Source of the DNA: Lewinellaceae bacterium
Lineage (GTDB): Bacteria; Bacteroidota; Bacteroidia; Chitinophagales; Saprospiraceae
Assembly: GCA_947459655.1 (NCBI GenBank)
Contig: CANHEE010000005.1
Span: forward strand, 1-50,937
Reading direction: 5' to 3'
DNA: 50,937 bases
Numbering within the stretch: position 1 is the first letter of the stretch; each line of letters starts with the position of its first letter. Made by a program: the position numbers and the translations under genes. The notes below the pieces were generated by a model. That model searched no databases. It was not told where the DNA came from and saw only the letters and a program-made list of their open reading frames with translations. Shown piece after piece: positions 45,181 to 50,937 of the stretch.

Positions 45181-46491
45181 ATGTTTTCAGATGCGTTTGA
45201 AGTACAAGGAGGCATTCGCCTGAAAGGTGAATTACAGCCTCAGGGAGCAAAAAACGAAGCGCTTCAGATTCTTTGCGCCCCGCTCCTGACAGAAGAAAAA
45301 GTGACGATCAGCAACATCCCGCAAATAGCCGATGTCCGCAAACTGATAGAATTGCTGGCTGGCCTGGGGGTTCGCGTAGAACAGATAAACGAAGACACCT
45401 TCAGCTTTGAGGCACGTTCATTGGATACAGAATATCTTTTTTCGGAAAGATATCAGAATGACGCCCGAAAAATAAGGGGATCGGTAATGCTGATCGGCCC
45501 ATTACTCGCCAGGTTCGGAAAAGCATTTCTGCCAAAACCGGGAGGTGATAAAATTGGGAGGCGCAGACTGGATACGCACTTTCTGGGTTTTGAAAAACTG
45601 GGAGCCCATTTCAGATACGATGAGTCGTCCGGTAATTTTTCTGTAGAATCAAAGCGACTGAAGGGTGCCTATATCCTGATGGATGAAATATCCGTCACAG
45701 GAACAGCCAACGTTTTACTGGCGGCTGTACTTGCGGAAGGCACCACTACAATTTACAATGCCGCCTGCGAACCCTACATCCAGCAATTGTGCAAAATGCT
45801 GAACAAAATGGGTGCGAAAATTTCCGGTATCGGTTCCAATCTGCTGACCATCGAAGGCGTTAACCAACTTGGAGGCACAGAGCATAGAATGCTTCCCGAC
45901 ATGATTGAAATTGGAAGCTTTATCGGCCTCGCGGCGATGACCCAATCGGACATCACCATCAAAAACTGCGCAATTCCTGAACTGGGAGTAATACCCGGCG
46001 TGTTTGAAAAACTGGGCATCAAAATGGAATTTATCGGTGACGATATCCACATCCCAGAACAGGAGAATTATGAAATAAGCACTTTCATTGATGGCTCGAT
46101 CCTCACAGTCTATGATTCACCATGGCCGGGCTTTACACCCGACCTCATGAGCATCCTACTTGTGACAGCAACGCAGGCAAAAGGCTCGGTGCTGATCCAT
46201 CAGAAAATGTTTGAGAGCCGCCTGTTTTTTGTCGACAAACTGATTGACATGGGTGCCCAGATTATCCTTTGCGACCCACATCGTGCTACGGTAATCGGCA
46301 TCAACAGACAGTACCAGCTCAGAGCAATAGAAATGAGTTCACCGGATATTCGTGCAGGAGTAGCATTGCTTATCGCAGCTATGTCCGCCAATGGAAAAAG
46401 TATTATACGGAACATCAATCAGATTGACCGTGGTTACCAGCACATTGATCAGCGCTTAAATGCCATCGGTGCGCAAATCAGAAGAATTTAA
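45181..46491 (+). CDS. murA: UDP-N-acetylglucosamine 1-carboxyvinyltransferase MurA
   Basis: First committed step of peptidoglycan synthesis: transfers enolpyruvate from PEP to UDP-GlcNAc, in the cytoplasm. The 436-residue protein has the inside-out alpha/beta barrels, with QGAKNEALQILCAPLL near 21, the catalytic loop KPGGDKIGRRRLDTHF (119-134) and GFTPDLMSILL with the second catalytic Asp. In the Escherichia coli enzyme the loop carries Cys115 (PGGCTIG), alkylated by fosfomycin; here the same position is Asp (D123, codon at 45547-45549). Asp at this place is known in a few bacteria and is expected to make the enzyme insensitive to fosfomycin. The rest of the active site looks intact. Confidence 0.96.
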   Translation: MFSDAFEVQGGIRLKGELQPQGAKNEALQILCAPLLTEEKVTISNIPQIADVRKLIELLAGLGVRVEQINEDTFSFEARSLDTEYLFSERYQNDARKIRGSVMLIGPLLARFGKAFLPKPGGDKIGRRRLDTHFLGFEKLGAHFRYDESSGNFSVESKRLKGAYILMDEISVTGTANVLLAAVLAEGTTTIYNAACEPYIQQLCKMLNKMGAKISGIGSNLLTIEGVNQLGGTEHRMLPDMIEIGSFIGLAAMTQSDITIKNCAIPELGVIPGVFEKLGIKMEFIGDDIHIPEQENYEISTFIDGSILTVYDSPWPGFTPDLMSILLVTATQAKGSVLIHQKMFESRLFFVDKLIDMGAQIILCDPHRATVIGINRQYQLRAIEMSSPDIRAGVALLIAAMSANGKSIIRNINQIDRGYQHIDQRLNAIGAQIRRI

Positions 46492-46595
46492 TATTCAAAA
46501 TTGATTTCGCGACCGAAAACCAAATGCGCTTCTTTTTGTTGGAATGCAAGGATTTAATTAAAGAAAACAAACTAAACTTCACTAATATAAATCAA

Positions 46596-47201
46596 ATGGA
46601 AACAGTTAAAAGTCCGGTAATGCTATATACCGAACAGACACCAAACCCCGAATCACTGAAATTTGTCACCAATAAAATGTTGTTCAGAGGAACAGCAGAT
46701 TTCAGAGAAGCAGAATCTGCCGTTGAATGGTCGCCAATGGCCACTGAATTGTTCAAGTTACCCTACGTTAAGGGGGTCTATATCTGCAATAATTTTGTGA
46801 CCATCTCAAAGGAATTCAATTATGCATGGGAAGACATCATGCTTAAAACCAAGGAATTTATAAAAAACTATCTTGAAGAAGACGGTACGGTTGTTATCGA
46901 GGGATACGCAGAGGCAATGGCCAAAATTGAATCCGATAAAATCAGTGCACAATACAGTGGTACTGAAGGCGAGCTTGCAACGAAAATCAAACAGATTATT
47001 GATACTTACGTAAAACCCGCTGTCGAAATGGATGGTGGCAACATCGAATTCAAATCTTTCAACAATGGAGTAGTCTCTGTAATTCTGCAGGGATCCTGCA
47101 GCGGTTGTCCGTCATCATCGGTAACGCTCAAGTCGGGTATTGAAGGCATGTTGAAGCGAATGGTTCCTGAAGTGACAGAGGTAGTTTCCGAAATGGGATA
47201 G
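46596..47201 (+). CDS. NFU-type iron-sulfur scaffold protein
   Basis: A 201-residue two-domain protein: an N-terminal Nfu_N domain (TPNPESLKFVTNKMLF, PYVKGVYICNNFVTIS) and a C-terminal NifU-like domain (about 126-201) with GGNIEFKSFNNGVV and the cluster-binding GSCSGCPSS (C168, C171). It carries or delivers [4Fe-4S] clusters to target proteins in the cytoplasm, as NFU1/NfuA proteins do. The start is METVKSPVML at 46596; a longer frame to 46524 adds 24 residues unlike the family. It lies 104 nt after murA and ends at a terminator. Confidence 0.92.
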   Translation: METVKSPVMLYTEQTPNPESLKFVTNKMLFRGTADFREAESAVEWSPMATELFKLPYVKGVYICNNFVTISKEFNYAWEDIMLKTKEFIKNYLEEDGTVVIEGYAEAMAKIESDKISAQYSGTEGELATKIKQIIDTYVKPAVEMDGGNIEFKSFNNGVVSVILQGSCSGCPSSSVTLKSGIEGMLKRMVPEVTEVVSEMG

Positions 47202-47229
47202 CTATCCTGATATTGCTAGATATTTTCTC

Positions 47230-47269
47230 AGGCGCTGTTCGGTGGATCCCATCGGTACAGCGCCTTTTT
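47230..47269 (+). terminator. Terminator after the NFU gene
   Basis: AGGCGCTGT (47230-47238) and ACAGCGCCT (47257-47265) pair perfectly; TTTTT follows. Inner bases CGGTGGATCCCATCG extend the stem partly. Confidence 0.88.
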
Positions 47270-47317
47270 ATTTGCATCGGCAAACTTTTCAAAAAGTGCT
47301 GTTTTTCAGTAATTTAT

Positions 47318-47349
47318 TTTGCATCTACAGAATAAAAATGCTATATTTG
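47318..47349 (+). promoter_or_regulatory. Promoter of the rel/spoT gene
   Basis: TTTG (47318-47321), 20-nt spacer, TATATTTG (47342-47349), one nt off the standard spacing and otherwise perfect. Start near 47356, leader about 37 nt. Confidence 0.7.
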
Positions 47350-47392
47350 ATATCAGAAAATGCGGTTTCTGATTGTAAATTAATAGAGTCTT

Positions 47393-49630
47393 ATGGTAGA
47401 AGAAGTTTTTGAGGCTGCACACTATACCGATCAGGAAAGATTGGAAATACAAAGGGCATACCGCAATCTACTGCGCAATGTCAAGGTGGAACTTACCGCC
47501 GAAGACAAACACAATATCCGCAAGGCTTATGAAATGGCAGTTGATGCCCATGCGCCGCAGCGCCGCAAAACGGGCGAAGCCTACATATTCCACCCTATTG
47601 AAGTCGCAAGAATTTGTGCAGAGGAAATTGGCCTTGGAGCAACTGGAATTGTCTGCGCACTTCTTCACGATGTTGTCGAAGACACCAATGTAGGCCTGGA
47701 TCAAATCAGGGAAATCTTCGGCAACCAGGTTGCCCTAATTGTTGATGGACTAACAAAACTGGATGCAGCATACGATATTACCAGTCCTCAAGCTGAAAAT
47801 TTCAGAAAGGTTCTGGGCACACTTGTGCAGGACGTGCGTGTTGTACTAATAAAAATGGCCGATCGTCTGCACAATATGCGGACCCTAGGAGCCATGCCAC
47901 GCCATAAGCAATTGAAAATCGCTGCCGAAACAGATTATATTTACGCTCCGCTGGCCCACAGGCTGGGTCTCTACAACATAAAAACGGAATTCCAGGATCT
48001 CTGTATGAAAATCAATGAGCCTGAAGCCTTTTCCGAAATTGCTAGAAAACTCCAGGAAAACCTAAGGGAAAGAGAACAGTATGTAGAGAAATTTATCACC
48101 AATTTGACTCCTGAACTGAATGATTTGGGTGTGCCGTACAGAATATTTGGCAGACCAAAATCAATATTTTCCATTTGGAATAAGATAAAAACCAAAAATG
48201 TACCCTTTGAAGACATATACGACCTTTTTGCGATTAGGATAATAGTTGATGTGCCCAAAAAAAAGGAAAAGACAGTATGTTTTCAGATTTATGCCATCGT
48301 CACAGATGTCTACAAGGCCATTAGCGATCGTTTCAAAGACTGGGTTACCATGCCCAAATCAAATGGTTACGAATCACTGCACACCACTGTGGTAGGTCCC
48401 GAAGGCCGCTTCGTTGAAGTACAGATCCGATCTGAAAGGATGGACGAAATCGCAGAACGCGGTTACGCAGCGCACTGGAAATACAAAGGTGTCAATGATT
48501 CCGGTCAGCCTGATGTTTACGAAAACTGGCTTGATAATGTACGGGAACTTCTGGAAACAAACAGCGGTGACGCGCTGGAATTTATCCACGACTTTAAAAC
48601 CAACCTTTACAAAGAAGAGGTATTCGTGTATTCCCCAAAAGGAGACATGATTGTACTACCTAAGGGCGCAACCGGACTTGATTTTGCATTCCATATTCAC
48701 TCAGGTCTCGGTGCGCAGTGCAGCGGCGTAAAAGTTGACGACAAACTCGTTCCCATGGGCTATGTCCTAAAAAATGGTGAGCGAGTGATCATCATTCCCA
48801 ATAAAAATCAGAAACCAACCGAAGACTGGTTAAAAATTGTCGTTACCGGCAAGGCCCGCTCCAGAATTAGGCAATTACTAAAGGAAGAGAGGAAGAGACA
48901 AAGTGTAATTGGAAAGGAGACGCTGGAGCGAAAACTGGATCACCTTAAAGTTGACTTTGAGACCAACGCAGATATGCTTGCCCGACATTATGGTTATCTC
49001 AACCGATTAGACTTCTTCTTTGCCATTACCCTTGAGCAGGTTAATCTGCAGGACCTAAAGAAATTTAAAATTGAGGGAAATCGACTAATTGAGCCCGAAA
49101 TATTACCAGTAGAAAAAACTGGAACGGATTCTTTAAACGAGCAACAAGGAAGAACTGCCCGTAAAAAAGAGGGAAAGCCAAGGCTTATAATTAACGGCCA
49201 GGCAGGAGAAACCTATGAGTATTCTCTTGCAACCTGCTGTAATCCGGTGCCAGGAGACACCGTTTTTGCGTACCTGACTTCGGGATCTGGAATGAGAATT
49301 CACCGCACCTCTTGCTCCAATGCTTCAAATTTAATGGCAAACTATGGCTACAGGGTACTTAAAGCGGAATGGGTAGACTCCCCTTCGGCCAGTTTCGTTG
49401 CCAAAGTGAAAATTATTGGCATAGACACCGGAGTAGGCGTGATAGAAAGGCTCTCTTCCAATATTTCAAACATAGGTCTAAACATCAGATCTTTTCATAT
49501 TGAGGGGAAAGAAGGCTACTTTGAAGCCACCATTGAACTGATTGTTGTAAATACAGACCAGCTTAATATGGTGATTCGAACGCTTAAGACGCTTGATGGG
49601 GTTCAGAATGTTTTCAGGGCCGAAAATTAA
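47393..49630 (+). CDS. rel: Bifunctional (p)ppGpp synthetase/hydrolase Rel (RelA/SpoT homologue)
   Basis: Makes and degrades the alarmone (p)ppGpp in the stringent response. The 745 residues have, in order: an HD hydrolase domain with intact ligands H67, H92-D93 (LLHDVVEDT) and D157 (KMADRLHNMR); a synthetase domain (GRPKSIFSIWNKIK, MPKSNGYESLHTTVVG, FVEVQIRSERMDEIAERGYAAHWKYK); a TGS domain (about 410-475, EVFVYSPKGDMIVLPKGATGLDFA); a helical region; a zinc-finger-like CC region (LATCCNPVPGD) and a C-terminal ACT domain. Both activities look intact. It stands as its own transcription unit with a clear promoter and an upstream terminator. Confidence 0.95.
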   Translation: MVEEVFEAAHYTDQERLEIQRAYRNLLRNVKVELTAEDKHNIRKAYEMAVDAHAPQRRKTGEAYIFHPIEVARICAEEIGLGATGIVCALLHDVVEDTNVGLDQIREIFGNQVALIVDGLTKLDAAYDITSPQAENFRKVLGTLVQDVRVVLIKMADRLHNMRTLGAMPRHKQLKIAAETDYIYAPLAHRLGLYNIKTEFQDLCMKINEPEAFSEIARKLQENLREREQYVEKFITNLTPELNDLGVPYRIFGRPKSIFSIWNKIKTKNVPFEDIYDLFAIRIIVDVPKKKEKTVCFQIYAIVTDVYKAISDRFKDWVTMPKSNGYESLHTTVVGPEGRFVEVQIRSERMDEIAERGYAAHWKYKGVNDSGQPDVYENWLDNVRELLETNSGDALEFIHDFKTNLYKEEVFVYSPKGDMIVLPKGATGLDFAFHIHSGLGAQCSGVKVDDKLVPMGYVLKNGERVIIIPNKNQKPTEDWLKIVVTGKARSRIRQLLKEERKRQSVIGKETLERKLDHLKVDFETNADMLARHYGYLNRLDFFFAITLEQVNLQDLKKFKIEGNRLIEPEILPVEKTGTDSLNEQQGRTARKKEGKPRLIINGQAGETYEYSLATCCNPVPGDTVFAYLTSGSGMRIHRTSCSNASNLMANYGYRVLKAEWVDSPSASFVAKVKIIGIDTGVGVIERLSSNISNIGLNIRSFHIEGKEGYFEATIELIVVNTDQLNMVIRTLKTLDGVQNVFRAEN

Positions 49631-49639
49631 CACAGGTTT

Positions 49640-49670
49640 GTTGTAGGGTTTCATGTATTTTGTATTTTTG
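49640..49670 (+). promoter_or_regulatory. Promoter of the helix-hairpin-helix gene
   Basis: TATTTTTG (49663-49670) fits -7, with TTG at 49641-49643 19 nt upstream. Start near 49677; the ATG at 49678 would therefore lie at the transcript end, and 49700 is the usable start. Confidence 0.45.
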
Positions 49671-49699
49671 TTGTATTATGAAAAACAATAATACCTACC

Positions 49700-50794
49700 A
49701 TGAAAAACAACATCAAAAACTACTTCTATTTTACGCGTACAGAGCGCAACTCTGCAGTTTGGCTTGCAGCTATTACGCTAGTTCTTCTCCTCGCACCACA
49801 ACTACATCATTATTTGTGCCCGACATCAGGGAATCCTTCCATCACTGAGCTAAAAATATCAGAAAGCACACTTCCACATCCGGAGATCACACGGATTTCA
49901 GCGTTTGAATTTGACCCTAATACAGCAACCCAGGAAGAATTAGCAGAACTGGGATTGACAGGAAAGTTAATCAACACAATTCTCAAATACAGATCCAAAG
50001 GCGGAAAATTCAGGAAACCTGAAGACTTCAGGAAAATCTGGGGACTCTCGGCCAGCGAATACCAAAGACTCGAACCCTACCTTGTAATCGGCAGCAAGAA
50101 GCAAACTTTTCCGAACGACGATATGGAGAATCAACATAACAAGACAGAACCTTTCACTTTTGATCCGAACACAGCTTCACAAGACTCTTTGCAACTTGTA
50201 GGTATACCATCTAAAATAGCGGCACAAATCATTCATTACAGGGAAAAAGGAGGGAAATTCAAAGGCAAAACCGATCTGAAAAAAATATACTCTTTTCCGG
50301 AAGTGCTTTACGATGAGCTAGAACCGTATATCAAAATTTCAACAATAGTATCCCCGACTTGGACTGAGAATAAACATCAAAGGAGTCAAAAAGTATATAG
50401 CGGAAATATAGAAATTAATTCCGCTACCTTCGAAAAATGGATGGAACTGCCAGGAGTAGGACCGACTATTGCGTCGAAAATTGTACGATTCAGGGAAAAA
50501 CTCGGAGGGTTTACATCAGTGGAGCAGCTTAGAGAAACCTATGGACTACAGGACAGTGTTTTTCAAAAAATCAGAAAACACCTTATTCTCAACCAGGGAG
50601 TACAGAAAATCAACATAAACGCGGTTAACCTTGAAGTTCTGTCAGCCCATCCATATTGTAGGTATCAACATGCTAAACTAATTATTAAGTACAGGGACAT
50701 GCACAACGGCATCAAAAATGAGGCAGAAATGCACAAAATATATGGAATTAGAGAAGTCCTTCCAAAATTATTGCCTTACCTGAGTTATCAATAA
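49700..50794 (+). CDS. Membrane-anchored protein with four helix-hairpin-helix modules (ComEA-like)
   Basis: A 364-residue protein with an N-terminal transmembrane anchor (SAVWLAAITLVLLLAPQ, about 18-34) and four ComEA-type helix-hairpin-helix modules. Each runs from FDPNTATQEELAELGL or an equivalent (about 74-131, 152-209, 234-290 and 297-364), with hairpins such as LTGKLINTILKYRSKGG, IPSKIAAQIIHYREKGG and VGPTIASKIVRFREKLGG. These modules bind DNA non-specifically. It may tether or take up DNA in the periplasm as ComEA does, but four modules on one anchor is unusual; function is inferred. Its stop lies 4 nt before the 5S rRNA terminator of the opposite strand. Confidence 0.85.
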   Translation: MKNNIKNYFYFTRTERNSAVWLAAITLVLLLAPQLHHYLCPTSGNPSITELKISESTLPHPEITRISAFEFDPNTATQEELAELGLTGKLINTILKYRSKGGKFRKPEDFRKIWGLSASEYQRLEPYLVIGSKKQTFPNDDMENQHNKTEPFTFDPNTASQDSLQLVGIPSKIAAQIIHYREKGGKFKGKTDLKKIYSFPEVLYDELEPYIKISTIVSPTWTENKHQRSQKVYSGNIEINSATFEKWMELPGVGPTIASKIVRFREKLGGFTSVEQLRETYGLQDSVFQKIRKHLILNQGVQKININAVNLEVLSAHPYCRYQHAKLIIKYRDMHNGIKNEAEMHKIYGIREVLPKLLPYLSYQ

Positions 50795-50826
50795 AAAAAG
50801 TCCCTCATGCGGATGCACGAAGGACT
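50792..50826 (-). terminator. Terminator of the rRNA operon (after 5S)
   Basis: AGTCC (50799-50803) and GGACT (50822-50826) close an interrupted stem that also pairs TC/GA and GC/GC. On the reverse strand a run of seven T's follows. It lies 11 nt after the 5S rRNA 3' end. Confidence 0.7.
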
Positions 50827-50837
50827 AATTTTAGATT

Positions 50838-50937
50838 GGCAGCGACCTACTTTCCCACACTCAAGGATGCAGTATCATCGGCGCTAAACGGCTTAACTTC
50901 TCTGTTCGGGATGGGAAGAGGTGGAACCCGTTTGCTA
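50838..50937 (-). rRNA. rrf: 5S ribosomal RNA, partial (3' part)
   Basis: The reverse complement contains the conserved 5S sequence CCATCCCGAACAGAGAAGTT, preceded by GGTTCCACCTCTTCC and ending GTGGGAAAGTAGGTCGCTGCC, in 100 nt. The 5' end lies beyond the window. With 5S last, a complete 16S-23S-5S operon is expected immediately to the right. Confidence 0.95.

Noticed and set aside
46524-46595. Longer N-terminus for the NFU protein
   Set aside because: The extra residues precede the conserved Nfu_N start and lack family support.

Overview
The window comes from a Bacteroidota (Bacteroidetes) chromosome. The evidence is independent at several levels. Two large secreted proteins end in type IX secretion sorting domains (one of each class). 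A gldC gliding-motility gene sits beside gyrB. The bL36 gene is of the zinc-less kind usual in this phylum. Many genes are preceded by the phylum's promoter TTTG-N19-TAnnTTTG, and Shine-Dalgarno sequences are mostly absent. A class or genus cannot be fixed from the sequence alone.

Layout. 1-550: low-complexity 18-bp repeats of unclear meaning. 598-5600: a lipoprotein beta-propeller, an acyl-CoA carboxylase carboxyltransferase subunit, a LOG-family nucleosidase, a CPBP membrane protease (reverse) and pdxJ (vitamin B6). 5686-21938, all on the reverse strand: one uninterrupted S10-spc-alpha ribosomal cluster in transcription order rpsJ-rplCDWB-rpsS-rplV-rpsC-rplP-rpmC-rpsQ-rplNXE-rpsNH-rplFR-rpsE-rpmD-rplO-secY-map-infA-rpmJ-rpsMKD-rpoA-rplQ. 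A clear promoter precedes rpsJ and a bidirectional terminator follows rplQ. rpmJ and rpmD are short genes recovered by hand. 22201-25418: a fused CcmF/CcsA-type cytochrome c biogenesis protein and a small conserved-looking protein. 25595-28889: ahcY, two small unknowns and a DEAD-box helicase. 29036-32624: a type IX secreted beta-propeller, tryptophan 2,3-dioxygenase, 3-hydroxyanthranilate 3,4-dioxygenase and a small periplasmic metal-binding protein. 33211-37488: a 1425-residue secreted multi-domain protein. 37628-37700: tRNA-Lys(UUU). 37780-43438 (reverse): sbcC, gyrB and gldC. 43762-50794 (forward): methyltransferase, monooxygenase-like protein, murA, NFU-type Fe-S protein, bifunctional Rel/SpoT and a four-module helix-hairpin-helix protein. 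50838 to the end: the 3' part of a reverse-strand 5S rRNA, so an rRNA operon ends here.

Functionally most of this is housekeeping: translation and secretion (ribosomal proteins, SecY, Map, IF-1), transcription (RpoA), topology (GyrB), recombination (SbcC), the methyl cycle (AhcY), the stringent response (Rel), peptidoglycan (MurA) and Fe-S assembly. The two dioxygenases are the first step and the ring-opening step of the tryptophan-to-quinolinate route, which can feed NAD synthesis. I found no phage, transposase, CRISPR, toxin-antitoxin or defence system, and no clearly undescribed multi-gene system. The points most worth a second look are the murA Cys-to-Asp change at the fosfomycin site, the Arg-rich DRR repeat tail on uS3, the acidic tail on bL17, the perfect inverted repeats inside the ribosomal cluster and upstream of murA, and the missing start codon and repeat tract at the left edge.
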